Source of the DNA: Lacticaseibacillus hulanensis
GTDB taxonomy: Bacteria > Bacillota > Bacilli > Lactobacillales > Lactobacillaceae
Reading direction: 5' to 3'
Assembly: GCF_004010095.1 (NCBI RefSeq)
Contig: NZ_RRYD01000001.1
Span: 1-64,000 of the forward strand
Length of the DNA stretch: 64,000 bases
Positions within the stretch are counted from its first letter, which is position 1. Every line of letters starts with the position of its first letter. Below are positions 27,208 to 36,157 of the stretch, in pieces. Below the pieces are notes generated by a model, which ran no database searches, was not told where the DNA came from, and was given only the letters and a program-made list of their open reading frames with translations. Made by a program: the position numbers and the translations under genes.

Positions 27208-28197
27208 TTAACCTTTATAACCGTTTGGGTGCTTCTCGTGCCAGTTCCACGCACTAGCAATAATCTTCTCCACGTCATCGTACTGCGGCTTCCAGCCCAG
27301 AATGTCGCGGGCCTTGTCGGATGCGGCAATGAGTGTTGAAGGGTCGCCGGGGCGCCGGGGTGCCATTACGGCTGGGATTTCCTTGCCCGTTGCGCGGCGA
27401 GCTGCTTCCAGGATTTCCAGGTTGGAAAAGCCGGTTGCGGAGCCCAGGTTGAAGGCATTGCTGTCGTTGCCATCTGCCAGGTACTTGAGCGCCAAAATGT
27501 GAGCGTCAGCCAGGTCAACGACGTGCACGTAATCGCGAACGTTGGTGCCGTCCTTGGTTGGGTAGTCACTGCCGAAAATCTGCAGCTTGTCGCGCTTGCC
27601 AGCAGCGACTTGCAGGATGATTGGAATCAGGTGGGTTTCAGGATTGTGATCTTCACCAATCGAACCATCCGGCTTAGCACCTGCGACGTTGAAGTAGCGC
27701 AGGGCAACGAACTTAATTCCGTAAGCTACATCGGACCAGTGCATGATTTTTTCCATGGCCAGCTTGCTTTCGCCGTATGGGTTCGTTGGAATCTGGGGGT
27801 CGGTTTCCTTAATTGGAATCTGCTTCGGTTCACCGTACGTTGCGGCGGTGGAGGAGAAGACGATGTTCGCGACGTTGAACTCGTGCATGACTTCCAGCAG
27901 GGTGATCATCCCACCAGTGTTGTTGTCAAAGTACTTGAGCGGGTCCTTCATGCTTTCCGGAACAACGGAGAAGGCGGCAAAGTGCACGACACCCTCAACG
28001 TTTTCTTCAGTGAAGACTTTGCGCAAGAATGCCTTGTCGCGAACGTCACCGATGTGCAGGCGTGCTTCCTTGCGCACGGCCTCCTTGTGTCCGGTAACCA
28101 GGTTGTCGACCACTGCCACGTCATAACCGTTGTCCAGCAGGCGATCAACCGCGTGGGAGCCAATGTAGCCGGCGCCACCGAGAACTAAAACTGTCAT
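27208..28197 (-). CDS. galE: UDP-glucose 4-epimerase
   Basis: NAD-dependent short-chain dehydrogenase fold interconverting UDP-glucose and UDP-galactose (Leloir pathway and exopolysaccharide precursors). It is 329 aa: [14 protein letters not shown] nucleotide-binding motif at the N-terminus, catalytic Tyr-Lys in [20 protein letters not shown] and RRPGDP near the C-terminus. The start at 28197 follows GGAGG; a 46-residue upstream extension of the frame is unsupported. It is not beside galK or galT, so it may serve cell-envelope sugar supply. Confidence 0.94.
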   Translation of the reverse strand: MTVLVLGGAGYIGSHAVDRLLDNGYDVAVVDNLVTGHKEAVRKEARLHIGDVRDKAFLRKVFTEENVEGVVHFAAFSVVPESMKDPLKYFDNNTGGMITLLEVMHEFNVANIVFSSTAATYGEPKQIPIKETDPQIPTNPYGESKLAMEKIMHWSDVAYGIKFVALRYFNVAGAKPDGSIGEDHNPETHLIPIILQVAAGKRDKLQIFGSDYPTKDGTNVRDYVHVVDLADAHILALKYLADGNDSNAFNLGSATGFSNLEILEAARRATGKEIPAVMAPRRPGDPSTLIAASDKARDILGWKPQYDDVEKIIASAWNWHEKHPNGYKG

Positions 28198-28319
28198 AGA
28201 ATCATCCTCCAAGTTGTCTGTATGCTCCCATTCTATCAAACTTTGCCGAATTATTCTCCGTCTTGCCTGTATTTCGTCTGGCGACCATGTTTTACTCTGA
28301 ATTGCACTTCGACATTTGC

Positions 28320-28325
28320 TATAAT
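28320..28325 (+). promoter_or_regulatory. Extended -10 promoter of recJ-apt
   Basis: TTTGCTATAAT: the perfect TATAAT is preceded by TGC, the extended -10 motif. It lies 25 bp before the recJ start. The -35 region is weak. Confidence 0.65.
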
Positions 28326-28350
28326 GAATTGTCAAGAAAGGAACGATACA

Positions 28351-30630
28351 GTGGACTCACGATACGATTGGCAATTACAAACTGAACCGGACCAACAGCA
28401 AGTTCAGAAAATGGTGAATGACGCGCAGCTGCCGCCGCTCGTCGCCAAATTGGCGGTGGCCCGGGGCATCGATTCGGCTGCTAAATGGGGCCATTTCATC
28501 GAACCCCACCTCGAGGATTTGCACGACCCATTCCTGCTCCACGACATGGAAAAGGCCGTCACTAGGATTATGACCGCGGTTGAATCCGGTGAGCAAATCA
28601 CCATTTACGGGGACTACGATGTCGACGGTTTGACCAGCACGACCATCATGAAGGAAGCACTCGAGAGCATTGGCGCCGAACCTAGCGTCTACATTCCGAA
28701 TCGCTTCACCGATGGCTACGGACCAAACCGTGATGTCTATGAGCGGCTTCAGCAGTCTGGGACGACCCTGCTCATCACCGTCGATAACGGAGTCAGTGGG
28801 CACGACGAAATCGCGTGGGCAATGGCGAACGGTATGGACGTCGTCGTCACCGACCACCACGAATTACCCGACGTGCTGCCCGACGCGGTGGCTGTGGTTC
28901 ACCCGCGCTACCCTGGAAGTAACTACCCGTTTGGTGAATTAAGCGGGGCCGGGGTTGCCCTCAAGGTTGCGACGGCGCTTCTTGATGAGGTGCCCGTCGA
29001 GAGCATCGATTTGGCCGCGCTCGGCGCAATTGCCGACGTCGTGAGTTTGACTGATGAAAACCGCATCTTCGTTCAGGCTGGTCTGCAAATGATTCGCGAA
29101 TCGCCACGCACGGGGATTGCGGCGCTGCTCGCTGCAGCTAAGGTGGACCCAAAGACGGTTGACGAAACCACGGTCGGCTTTGTCATCGCTCCTCGGCTCA
29201 ACGCAATTGGGCGCATGGGTGATGCCACGCCTGGCGTGACGCTACTGTCGACGTTTGATCAGGACGTTGCCAAAGAATTGGCGGAACAAATCGACCAGAC
29301 CAACCGGAAGCGGCAAGATACAGTTGCCGGAATTGCGGATATTGCGCTGGCCGAGGCGCAAAGCCCGGAAAACCAGAAGAAAAGTGCACTAGTAATTGCC
29401 CACGAAGGCTGGCATCAGGGCGTTCTTGGGATTGTTGCCAGCAAGGTGGTCGAGGCAACCGGCAAGCCGACGCTAATTCTGACCGTTGATCCCGAAACGG
29501 GTGTGGCCAAGGGTAGTGGGCGGTCGGTTCCGGCGTTCCACCTGTTCAAGGGCTTGCAGCTGGGTGCGGATCTGATGACGCACTTTGGGGGGCACGCCGC
29601 TGCCGCCGGAATGAGTTTGCCTGCAGAGAACATCGACAAGTTGCGCGACGTCTTAAGTGATGCCGCAGAACCAATCCTCAAAGAGCACCCGAAGATGCCA
29701 CTACCAATCAGTGGTCGCATCGACGCTAGTGACATCACGACTGGTACCTATGAGGCCCTGCGTCAGCTTGCGCCATTTGGTGAGGGCAACCCGCAACCGA
29801 TTTTCACCATGGTACCGAGTGTCGTGGACTCCGTGAAGCAAATTGGTCGGGAAGGCAAGCACCTGCGTTTTCGCATTGACGGCAGTATCGGCACAATTGC
29901 CTTTAACATGGGGGCAATCGCGACGAAATTGGCGGCGGCCGAGAAGGTGAAGCTGGCCTTCACGATTGGCGAAAACACCTTCAACGGGCGCACGAGCCTG
30001 CAACTTGAAATCAAGGATATTCAGATTCAGGCCAACGACGTCATTGATCTGCGCGAGCCGATGATCTCCGCGCAGCGCGTCGCGGCAGCGGCAACGTACG
30101 TGTTCTTTGATGCGGTTGCCGCAAGACGGTTAACGAATCAATTCCAGTTTGGCGGCCCAACCGTGATGGCAAGCAAGCTTGAAGAAGGCACGGCCAACGT
30201 GGTGTTGGTGGACCTGCCGCACACAACGGCGGAACTGGCTGCAGTCATGCAGAAGGTGACGCTGCCGGTGCGGATTATGTTCTTTGCAACGCCCACCGAT
30301 TTGATTGATGTGCCAACTAGAACCGAGTTTGGCACGGTGCTGCGCTACCTGCGTGCCCACCCCCAATTCGACAAACACAAATTGGGCGTGCTCGCCCGTG
30401 AATGTCATCTCAACATTAATCAAGTAATCCTCATCGTACAGGTGTTTTTCCAGCTGAAATTTGTTAGTATAGATGGTGCGTTAATTTCGGTAGTCACCAA
30501 TCCGCAGAAACATGCCCTTGAAGACGCGCCTGCCTACCAAGAACGCAAAAATGCATTAGTGCTCGCCAAGCACTTGCAAACGGCGGGTCGCGGCGCTCTG
30601 CAAACTGAGCTACTGCGCTACCGTGATTAA
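28351..30630 (+). CDS. recJ: Single-stranded-DNA-specific exonuclease RecJ
   Basis: 5'-3' exonuclease of the DHH phosphoesterase family for recombination and mismatch repair. It is 759 aa from GTG 28351 (AAAGGA at 28337-28342). Metal-binding motifs: DYDVDG with the first Asp at 88, DHH at 168-170, and the DHHA1 region with [11 protein letters not shown] and [12 protein letters not shown] long C-terminal extension (about 555-759) beyond the OB fold is typical of Lactobacillales RecJ. It is 18 bp from apt, so co-transcribed. The frame upstream to 28222 has no ribosome-binding site. Confidence 0.95.
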   Translation: MDSRYDWQLQTEPDQQQVQKMVNDAQLPPLVAKLAVARGIDSAAKWGHFIEPHLEDLHDPFLLHDMEKAVTRIMTAVESGEQITIYGDYDVDGLTSTTIMKEALESIGAEPSVYIPNRFTDGYGPNRDVYERLQQSGTTLLITVDNGVSGHDEIAWAMANGMDVVVTDHHELPDVLPDAVAVVHPRYPGSNYPFGELSGAGVALKVATALLDEVPVESIDLAALGAIADVVSLTDENRIFVQAGLQMIRESPRTGIAALLAAAKVDPKTVDETTVGFVIAPRLNAIGRMGDATPGVTLLSTFDQDVAKELAEQIDQTNRKRQDTVAGIADIALAEAQSPENQKKSALVIAHEGWHQGVLGIVASKVVEATGKPTLILTVDPETGVAKGSGRSVPAFHLFKGLQLGADLMTHFGGHAAAAGMSLPAENIDKLRDVLSDAAEPILKEHPKMPLPISGRIDASDITTGTYEALRQLAPFGEGNPQPIFTMVPSVVDSVKQIGREGKHLRFRIDGSIGTIAFNMGAIATKLAAAEKVKLAFTIGENTFNGRTSLQLEIKDIQIQANDVIDLREPMISAQRVAAAATYVFFDAVAARRLTNQFQFGGPTVMASKLEEGTANVVLVDLPHTTAELAAVMQKVTLPVRIMFFATPTDLIDVPTRTEFGTVLRYLRAHPQFDKHKLGVLARECHLNINQVILIVQVFFQLKFVSIDGALISVVTNPQKHALEDAPAYQERKNALVLAKHLQTAGRGALQTELLRYRD

Positions 30631-30648
30631 GAATGTGAGGAATTAATA

Positions 30649-31176
30649 ATGAGTCTAAATTTTAAGGATTACATCGCCAGTGTTCCTGATTTCCCAGAAC
30701 CAGGTGTAATCTTCCGTGACATTTCGCCCCTGATGGCTGATGGCGCTGCGTACGCTGCAGCAACTGATGCAATTGCACGTTACGCGCAAGACAAGGGTGT
30801 CGAAATGATTGCTGGCCCTGAAGCTCGTGGCTTTATCGTCGGCTGTCCAGTTGCCTACAAGCTGGGTGTTGGGTTCGCCCCAGCCCGGAAGAAGGGCAAG
30901 CTGCCTCGCGAAACCGTGAGTGCTAGTTATGGGCTTGAATACGGCCAGTCCACCTTGTACCTGCACAAGGACGCCATCAAGCCCGGCCAGCGGGTCCTCG
31001 TCTGCGATGATTTGCTCGCAACCGGTGGGACAATTGCAGCCACCATCGAACTGGTTGAACGTCTTGGCGGCATTGTCGTCGGGACCGCGTTCATCGTTGA
31101 ACTGAAGGATTTGCACGGACGTGACAAGATTAAGAATTACGATATCCTGTCACTCACCGAATTCGACGGTGCATAG
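30649..31176 (+). CDS. apt: Adenine phosphoribosyltransferase
   Basis: Purine salvage: adenine plus PRPP to AMP. It is 175 aa. [23 protein letters not shown] is split over the N-terminal region; [21 protein letters not shown] and the PRPP loop [13 protein letters not shown] are diagnostic. ATG 30649 follows TGAGGA. Coupling of recJ and apt is common in Firmicutes. Confidence 0.96.
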   Translation: MSLNFKDYIASVPDFPEPGVIFRDISPLMADGAAYAAATDAIARYAQDKGVEMIAGPEARGFIVGCPVAYKLGVGFAPARKKGKLPRETVSASYGLEYGQSTLYLHKDAIKPGQRVLVCDDLLATGGTIAATIELVERLGGIVVGTAFIVELKDLHGRDKIKNYDILSLTEFDGA

Positions 31177-31183
31177 ATAAAAC

Positions 31184-31236
31184 ATTAGCCCGGTAGCAAA
31201 ACCACAAAAACGGTTTTTGCTACCGGGCTAATTTTA
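31184..31236. terminator. Bidirectional terminator recJ-apt / 31297 gene
   Basis: ATTAGCCCGGTAGCAAAA pairs with TTTTGCTACCGGGCTAAT around a short loop containing CACAAAAACGG. T-rich flanks occur on both strands. Confidence 0.9.
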
Positions 31237-31296
31237 TTTGCTAATATGTGATGTATTGGTCTGCTTGGTGGCACCAGTACAGTTACCGCCCAGACC

Positions 31297-31626
31297 TCAG
31301 ACTTGGGTTTTGAAGTTGTGGTTGTTTAGCTTCGCGGAATTCTTCGCTCGGGGCAGGGTGATTTCCCAGGCCGCAATCGGACACAGTACCATGAACGCGG
31401 CCGAGGCACCTAGAACCCAGGTGCAGAACTGCTTGGTTGCCTCTGAAGCGCGGTATTTGGCCAGCGGATCAGGATCGTTGCTAGGCTTGTTCAATTTGGG
31501 TTGCTGGTGGTGGGTGATGCCGGCGACCCGAACGGTATTGTTGCTATTCGGTTTCGCAAACGCAGTTACCCCCCACAGCAATGCGGTTAATACTATTAGT
31601 GCTCCATACAAAATTTTCTTGAACAT
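31297..31626 (-). CDS. Predicted secreted/membrane protein, unknown
   Basis: 109 aa from 31626 (AGAGG 8 bp upstream). An N-terminal signal-like segment (MFKKILYGALIVLTALLWGVTAFA, written here across residues 1-24) ends in a possible AFA signal-peptidase site. A polar 45-residue region is followed by a second membrane helix (about 72-93) and a basic tail. No family recognised. Convergent with apt. Confidence 0.6.
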   Translation of the reverse strand: MFKKILYGALIVLTALLWGVTAFAKPNSNNTVRVAGITHHQQPKLNKPSNDPDPLAKYRASEATKQFCTWVLGASAAFMVLCPIAAWEITLPRAKNSAKLNNHNFKTQV

Positions 31627-31710
31627 ATGCCTAACCTCTTTCTGCATCTACTACTAGCATACCATGTTCGCGCTTTCTCGGAAGGGCTTTCGGCGTATTT
31701 TCATTGAGAG

Positions 31711-31739
31711 TTTAACTTTGACCGCGATTCGTTTACAAT
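31711..31739 (+). promoter_or_regulatory. Promoter of ybaK-DUF960 unit
   Basis: TTTAAC (31711-31716), 17-bp spacer, TACAAT (31734-31739), 27 bp before the ybaK start. Confidence 0.6.
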
Positions 31740-31765
31740 TAGTTAGGATAAGTGAGGTGGCCACT

Positions 31766-32275
31766 TTGGGCAAAAAGAAGATTAAAGACGCCGAGAAGAC
31801 GTTAGTAGAAAAAATGTTGGACGCAGCGCACATCGCGTACGCACCCGTCGCATTTTCAACGCACCAAGATGGTGACGTCATGCAGATTAGTACTGAAGAG
31901 ATGGCGGTTCCACGGCACTTGGTGTACAAAACGCTGGTGCTGACGGGGAACAAGACGGGCCCTGTTGTTGGGATTGTCCCGCTGGATATGCACATCGACT
32001 ACAAGAAACTCAGCCAGGTATCGGGGAATAAGAAGGTCGGCATGGTGCCGCTCAAGGACCTAGTCAAGACCAGCGGCTACGAGCACGGCGCCAATAATCC
32101 GGTGGGGATTCACGCCCGGCACAATTACCCGATTTATTTCGCCAATGAGGCTAAGGCGGCCGGTGAAATCATCATCAGTGCGGGGAAGATTGGCCGGTCG
32201 GTGAAGGTGAATGCTGAAGAATTGGCCAAGTTTGTCGGTGCCAAGTTTGCGGACTTCGCGACCGCCGAGCAGTAA
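31766..32275 (+). CDS. ybaK: Cys-tRNA(Pro) deacylase, YbaK/EbsC family
   Basis: 169 aa from TTG 31766 (GAGGTGG at 31754-31760). Trans-editing domain homologous to the ProRS insertion domain; clears misacylated Cys-tRNAPro. Family marks: YKTLVLTGNKTGPVVGIVPL, LSQVSGNKKVGMVP, the TSGYEHGANNPVG loop and IIISAGKIGRSVKV near the end. The open frame continues 34 codons upstream without ribosome-binding site support. It is followed 10 bp later by a DUF960 gene. Confidence 0.9.
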   Translation: MGKKKIKDAEKTLVEKMLDAAHIAYAPVAFSTHQDGDVMQISTEEMAVPRHLVYKTLVLTGNKTGPVVGIVPLDMHIDYKKLSQVSGNKKVGMVPLKDLVKTSGYEHGANNPVGIHARHNYPIYFANEAKAAGEIIISAGKIGRSVKVNAEELAKFVGAKFADFATAEQ

Positions 32276-32285
32276 GGAGGACAAT

Positions 32286-32594
32286 ATGTTTAGTGCAAAT
32301 CAAAATCGGTTCGCGACGTTCGGGGTGATTTCGCGGACACCAGGACCAATCATCGATGCGGTCTGGGCGATTATTGACAATAACCTTCAGGGCGTATTCC
32401 CACTGCAGAACCTACTCAAGTTCAGCTTCAAGAACAACGATGGGCAGTTGCAGGTGGAATTTTCCGAATCCAAGCTGGAGGGCGGACTGGCCGTTGACCT
32501 TAATTACGACTACAAGCCAAGCCTGCCGGATGCTGTGTACGCCTATGACGACGGGAACGCGCAGACAATCTTGCTTGAGGACGAAATCGAATAA
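32286..32594 (+). CDS. DUF960 family protein
   Basis: 102 aa from ATG 32286 with AAGGAGG 5 bp upstream. MFSANQNRFATFGVISRTPG and the aromatic/proline pattern AVWAIID...GVFPLQNLLKF resemble DUF960, a small cytoplasmic family of unknown function in Firmicutes. Acidic C-terminus. Likely co-transcribed with ybaK. Confidence 0.75.
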   Translation: MFSANQNRFATFGVISRTPGPIIDAVWAIIDNNLQGVFPLQNLLKFSFKNNDGQLQVEFSESKLEGGLAVDLNYDYKPSLPDAVYAYDDGNAQTILLEDEIE

Positions 32595-32599
32595 AAAAG

Positions 32600-32642
32600 G
32601 TTTGGGGCTGACCACTAATTAACTTGTGGTCAGCCCCAAACA
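32600..32642. terminator. Bidirectional terminator
   Basis: TTTGGGGCTGACCAC pairs perfectly with GTGGTCAGCCCCAAA around an AT-rich loop, flanked by an A-run upstream. It serves DUF960 (+) and the gene at 32666 (-). Confidence 0.85.
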
Positions 32643-32665
32643 GCGTTTTGCTTATTCATTTTGAT

Positions 32666-33082
32666 TTATGCCTCTGCGCGGTAACGAATGATGTCAAAAT
32701 ATTCGAAGTCAATGTTGTCGAGGGCACGTTGTTGCTCGCTCAACCCAATTTTGAACTCGCGTTGATCCAATTGGGTGCCCTTCATGGCCAGAAGGATGTG
32801 GGTCATGGCATCCTCGTATTTTTGCAGGCCATCGACAATGCCGGCGTGAACGTCCGCAAATTCTTCGGGAACAGCCATTTCCTCAACTTCCTTGGTGAAT
32901 GGCACAAAGCGGGCCAAGTTCCGCAGCAGGTGACTGTACAAAGATGTGGTGCTTTCGGTAGCAAGGCACTTGCCACAAACAATCCGCTGACACGTGTTGA
33001 TGTGTTCTGCAAAGACTTGCTTGAAGACCAGCAGGCGGTCCAGGTGGCTAGAAACTGTTGAAATGTATGCGTTGGTGTACAT
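32666..33082 (-). CDS. Hypothetical protein with a CxxC pair
   Basis: 138 aa from 33082 (GGGGGG-type ribosome-binding site). Mostly helical, with cysteines in TCQRIVCGKC, a pattern that could bind a metal or form a disulfide. The rest (LLRNLARFVPFTKEVEEMAVPEEF, MTHILLAMKGTQLDQREFKIGL) is unfamiliar. No signal peptide or membrane segment. I do not recognise a family. Confidence 0.55.
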   Translation of the reverse strand: MYTNAYISTVSSHLDRLLVFKQVFAEHINTCQRIVCGKCLATESTTSLYSHLLRNLARFVPFTKEVEEMAVPEEFADVHAGIVDGLQKYEDAMTHILLAMKGTQLDQREFKIGLSEQQRALDNIDFEYFDIIRYRAEA

Positions 33083-33271
33083 GTTAATCCCCCCATATTC
33101 GTTTGTTAATCGCTTACAAAAACAGCTTACCAATTAATAAACTAATATGCAAGATTATCATACGTTTATACGCAAAATTGTTTGATTATATTTGACATAA
33201 GTTTATTCATAATGTAACCGTTATTTTTGCATAGGACTGACTTTATAGATGGGATAAGGAGTTAATAGTTT

Positions 33272-33487
33272 ATGAAAGACACAGAATTGCGGGCGCTAAT
33301 TGCCCGGTGCAGTGATGAAGTCGTTAGCGCCCAGTTCACCGAAGACAAGGTCGCAAAGCGCGTAACCGAGTGGCGCGAGGGGAGCAAGGACGAACCCGAC
33401 CAGGCTGCAGAATTGACCATGACACTAGCAGAATGCCGCCAGTTCACGGAAGAGGTCCTGTTTAAGGTGCTGTCGCAGCTAAAATAG
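33272..33487 (+). CDS. Small hypothetical protein
   Basis: 71 aa, charged, predicted helical (RALIARCSDEVVSAQFTEDK, QAAELTMTLAECRQFTEEVL). ATG 33272 follows AAGGAG. TTGACA at about 33192 lies in the AT-rich divergent region upstream. Unknown family. It ends 54 bp before the tRNA-Ser promoter. Confidence 0.55.
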   Translation: MKDTELRALIARCSDEVVSAQFTEDKVAKRVTEWREGSKDEPDQAAELTMTLAECRQFTEEVLFKVLSQLK

Positions 33488-33540
33488 TCCGTTTTACGGA
33501 TGATTGCTGGTTATCACTTTTCAACCCAGCAATAATTTGC

Positions 33541-33546
33541 TATAAT
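33541..33546 (+). promoter_or_regulatory. tRNA-Ser promoter (-10)
   Basis: TTTGCTATAAT: TATAAT with a TGC extended -10, 19 bp before the tRNA 5' end. Confidence 0.6.
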
Positions 33547-33564
33547 TACAAACGTTCTGTTGAT

Positions 33565-33652
33565 GGAGAGTTGGCAGAGTGGTAATGCAACGGACTCGAA
33601 ATCCGTCGAACCGGCTAATACCGGCGCGCAGGTTCAAATCCTGTACTCTCCT
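33565..33652 (+). tRNA. tRNA-Ser (anticodon CGA)
   Basis: Perfect 7-bp acceptor stem GGAGAGT/ACTCTCC, D stem GCA/TGC, anticodon stem ACGGA/TCCGT around CTCGAAA, a long class II variable arm (CGAACCGGCTAATACCGGCGCG is written at about 33607-33629; key pairs CCGG/CCGG), and T arm CAGG-TTCAAAT-CCTG. CCA is not encoded. The base after the acceptor stem is T where serine tRNAs normally have G73. Confidence 0.92.
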
Positions 33653-33679
33653 TTTGTAGCCGTTTGTTGGTTTCGCTTG

Positions 33680-33722
33680 AACCCCAGAAAGCCTGATATA
33701 AAGGCATTCTGGGGTTTTGTTT
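33680..33722 (+). terminator. tRNA-Ser terminator
   Basis: AACCCCAGAA pairs with TTCTGGGGTT, with inner GCC/GGC, followed by TTGTTTTT. Confidence 0.82.
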
Positions 33723-33750
33723 TTCGTTGGTTTTTGTTGTCTTCAAATTT

Positions 33751-33771
33751 TGAGTGCACATTGAGTGCACA
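33751..33771. repeat. Tandem TGAGTGCACA direct repeat
   Basis: TGAGTGCACA occurs at 33751-33760 and again at 33762-33771. It lies directly 3' of the integrase remnant, where arm-type or attP-proximal repeats of tyrosine integrases commonly occur. Likely prophage residue. Confidence 0.5.
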
Positions 33772-33773
33772 AA

Positions 33774-33920
33774 TTACAGCTCAGATAGGGCCAAAACATC
33801 GGCCTTGGCTAGTGCTTGGCTGCCGAACCCGCCATTAGAGGGTTGGCGCTGTTTGCCCTGGATGTCAACATACGATGCTAGGTAACTCCATGTTTTGCCG
33901 CCTTTATAAATCTGAGCCAT
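33774..33920 (-). pseudogene. Prophage tyrosine integrase, N-terminal fragment
   Basis: A 48-codon frame from ATG (33918-33920) to TAA. It begins MAQIYKGGKTWSYLASYVDI and continues with GKQRQPSNGGFGSQALAKAD. This is the AP2-like arm-binding domain seen at the N-terminus of phage integrases (W-S-x(3)-SY-x-D-x-x-GK-x-x-Q-x(4)-GF). The catalytic domain (R-H-R-Y) is absent, so the gene was truncated by deletion. It points at the tRNA-Ser gene 120 bp away, the usual orientation for tRNA-integrating phages. Confidence 0.8.
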
Positions 33921-34036
33921 GATAGTTACTCCAATTTATGGTAAAATCGGTACACGAAAAGCGCGTACCTATGTACACTTTTTCTGCTGACTCACCCTGA
34001 CCGGCCAAGGAACAGGTGGGTCTTTTTTATGTGGTT

Positions 34037-34606
34037 TTATTTGTTAAGCAGCTTAGCCTTTTGCGTGTCAAATTCTTCCTGGGTTAAGAACCCAGCATCA
34101 ACGAGGCCCTTGAGCTTTATCAGTTCATCAGCAATTAGGGGCAGGTCCGTAGATGTAGACTCTGCTGGAGCTGCGGTCTGAGCTTGCTTATACCCGCCGT
34201 TTTGCTTAGCCGTAAAGTCTTGAGCAGCTGACTTGATGGTGTCGGCCATGAATTTCACGACCTTCTTGTCGATAGTCTCAATCTTCATGAAGGACGCGCC
34301 ATTCTGAACTTCGATTGAACCAAAGAGGACACCAGTCTTAAAGGAGACGGCATTAATTTTGTCGAGTGGTACATCAACCTGTTTGAGTCCATAGACCATG
34401 CCCTTGTTGAGCAACAGCACACGTGAGTTTGTGCAGGCCACGAGCCAAGTATTGTTATCGTACATCCCACTGACAGCGTAGAGCAGCTCCTCACCATCGC
34501 GGATGACCTCCGGCAGGTAGTTCATCTCTTTACGGGTAAAGACTGCTTTGGGCAGCCCCGCGCGCTCAAGCTGCTGCGCGTAGTCATTTAATTCTTGCTT
34601 TGCCAT
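34037..34606 (-). CDS. PH-domain protein with C-terminal SHOCT motif
   Basis: 189 aa. A bacterial PH-like domain (about 45-130: GMYDNNTWLVACTNSRVLLLN, then FKTGVLFGSIEVQNG) is followed by a linker rich in Q/A/T. A SHOCT helix ends the protein (DELIKLKGLVDAGFLTQEEFDTQKAKLL). Proteins with this layout are common near phage repressor genes in lactic acid bacteria; function unknown. Part of the lysogeny remnant, same strand as the repressor. Confidence 0.8.
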   Translation of the reverse strand: MAKQELNDYAQQLERAGLPKAVFTRKEMNYLPEVIRDGEELLYAVSGMYDNNTWLVACTNSRVLLLNKGMVYGLKQVDVPLDKINAVSFKTGVLFGSIEVQNGASFMKIETIDKKVVKFMADTIKSAAQDFTAKQNGGYKQAQTAAPAESTSTDLPLIADELIKLKGLVDAGFLTQEEFDTQKAKLLNK

Positions 34607-34634
34607 AATACCCCTCCAAAAAATATTTTTTGTG

Positions 34635-35273
34635 CTATTTAGAAATTGTCCAAGTTGCTAGTGGCGTATCATCCGGTACGTACTCAATCGTGAACTTCTT
34701 GATCTGCGAGAAGGGCTTGTCGAAGACGTACCACACCGTGGTTGTTCCGGTATGACCATCAGTTACTTCGGTCTGGCCTTCTTGGTAGTCGAGAGGGGTT
34801 GCAGCGGTACCATTTTCATCGTACACGTTTAGCTCACTGGTGCTGGGCAGGTAGGACTCACCCAGCGCGAAATTAGTGTACTTAATCTGCACCTGGACAG
34901 TGTTGGGTTGCTTACCTTCAAAGATAGAATCGCCTTGCTCACGAGCGAAGGCATTCCAGTGCTGGTCAGCGGCTGTAATGGTCAGCCCAAGCTGTTTCTT
35001 AGAGCCGTTGCCGAAGTCTGCTTCTTGGCCAATCTTGTAGGTTTCAGCCGAGTCGGACTTATCGGTGGAAGACGACGAGTCCGCTGACGAGTCTCCGCCA
35101 GATAACTCATCGAACATTTTTTTGTACTTCTTATTATCAGAAGTCAGCTTCTTGTTCTCCTTCTTCAAGGATGAAATCGTTGCTGCGTCTTTAGAGCTGG
35201 TGCTGCTACTACTACACCCAGCAAGGGCTAGCATGGCCAGAGCGGCCACAGTGATACCGACAATCTTCTTCAT
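34635..35273 (-). CDS. Prophage-associated lipoprotein
   Basis: 212 aa with a lipoprotein signal peptide ending in the lipobox LAGC (cysteine at about 20). A Ser/Thr/Lys-rich coiled spacer (about 20-75) precedes a C-terminal beta-rich domain (VQVQIKYTNFALGESYLP, TTTVWYVFDKPFSQIKKFTI) of the kind annotated as DUF4352/DUF5067-like. Surface lipoproteins in this position of temperate phages can act in superinfection exclusion; here that is an inference. GGGGGAGAG precedes the start. Confidence 0.75.
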   Translation of the reverse strand: MKKIVGITVAALAMLALAGCSSSSTSSKDAATISSLKKENKKLTSDNKKYKKMFDELSGGDSSADSSSSTDKSDSAETYKIGQEADFGNGSKKQLGLTITAADQHWNAFAREQGDSIFEGKQPNTVQVQIKYTNFALGESYLPSTSELNVYDENGTAATPLDYQEGQTEVTDGHTGTTTVWYVFDKPFSQIKKFTIEYVPDDTPLATWTISK

Positions 35274-35308
35274 AACTTTTTCTCTCCCCCGAGATTATTT
35301 TTTAGTGC

Positions 35309-35343
35309 AATGACCCAAGACTGGAATCGAACCAGGAAGGGGC
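35309..35343 (-). other. tRNA T-arm-like remnant
   Basis: On the - strand CTGG-TTCGATT-CCAG resembles a tRNA T arm, followed by an acceptor-like TCTTGGG. No matching 5' half is present. It may be the residue of an attachment site or a tRNA fragment carried by a phage. It lies in the leader of the lipoprotein gene. Confidence 0.35.
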
Positions 35344-35348
35344 TATTT

Positions 35349-35990
35349 TTATAGTTCTACCACGTAGACCACTACGCGGCCGATGATGCGAATGCCATCC
35401 ATATCTTCGTAGCGGAAGACGATGGGTCGATAACTCGTATCATTCGAATCTGGAACAAAAGTAATGGTGTTGGCAGATGGGTTGTCATAGAAGCGTTTGA
35501 CTGAGTAATTAACGCCGTCCTCGGTGAACACAACTATTTTACCATCGGATAGATCTTGAATATTGTCAATCTCCTTAACCACTATAAGCGAATTGTTCGG
35601 AATGATTCTGTTCATCGACTCGCCGCTAACATTCGTTACGAATATATCCTTGTCTCCAGCATAACGGCCAAGAACTGCATCGGATAGCTGCAGCCGCTCG
35701 GCGTTGTCGAGACCTGCTACGGTCGTTAAAGCACCCGCAGCTATATCTGTGTCGAAGTAGGGATAAGAATGCATCGGTGTGATTACTTCTGGTTCCGTAT
35801 CGTCCATGCCTAGAATGGTTAATGGACTGACATGCAGTAATGCAGAAAGAGCTGCAATCTTGTCCCGTTTCATATTAGCGATGTCGCCTGTTTCCCACTT
35901 GGAAACAGTACCACGTGATACTTTGACCGCGTTAGCCACTTCATCTTGAGAAATTCCAAGCTGTTCGCGGCGTTGTTTTAGGTCGAACAT
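35349..35990 (-). CDS. Phage CI-like repressor (XRE HTH + S24 peptidase)
   Basis: 213 aa. HTH at about 4-60 (LGISQDEVANAVKVSRGTVS, WETGD). The C-terminal S24/LexA-like self-cleavage domain has the Ala-Gly scissile site at 85-86, catalytic Ser125 in SGESMNR and Lys165 in NYSVKRF, all present. This is an apparently intact SOS-cleavable lysogeny repressor. AAGGAC precedes the ATG at 35990. Its cro-like divergent partner is broken, so the repressor outlived the rest of the prophage. Operators are likely the TTGCGT repeats upstream. Confidence 0.9.
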   Translation of the reverse strand: MFDLKQRREQLGISQDEVANAVKVSRGTVSKWETGDIANMKRDKIAALSALLHVSPLTILGMDDTEPEVITPMHSYPYFDTDIAAGALTTVAGLDNAERLQLSDAVLGRYAGDKDIFVTNVSGESMNRIIPNNSLIVVKEIDNIQDLSDGKIVVFTEDGVNYSVKRFYDNPSANTITFVPDSNDTSYRPIVFRYEDMDGIRIIGRVVVYVVEL

Positions 35991-36037
35991 GATTGTCCTT
36001 CTTTCCCATAGATGATGACATTATTATGCATCTGATG

Positions 36038-36091
36038 TTGCGTTTTAGTATCACCAAATTGCGTTATTTTAGAAAAAGGTTGCGTAAACTA
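36038..36091. promoter_or_regulatory. Three TTGCGT repeats, candidate CI operators
   Basis: TTGCGT at 36038-36043, 36059-36064 and 36080-36085, each exactly 21 bp apart, in the repressor/cro-like intergenic region. The 3' flanks are also alike (TTTTAG, TATTTTA, AAACTAA). Two helical turns of spacing fits cooperative repressor binding. Confidence 0.6.
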
Positions 36092-36102
36092 ACAAAAAGT
36101 TG

Positions 36103-36108
36103 TTGACA
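36103..36108 (+). promoter_or_regulatory. Rightward prophage promoter -35
   Basis: Perfect TTGACA with -10-like sequences GATAGT/TCTATG downstream. It sits just beyond the third TTGCGT repeat, as expected for a PR-type promoter controlled by the repressor. Confidence 0.5.
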
Positions 36109-36157
36109 CGTTTAGCTGATGATAGTCTATGTTTCGTAAAGAAATGAACGTGAGAAA

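Noticed and set aside
33560-33838. 92-codon + strand frame through the tRNA-Ser gene
   Set aside because: It translates the tRNA and its terminator.
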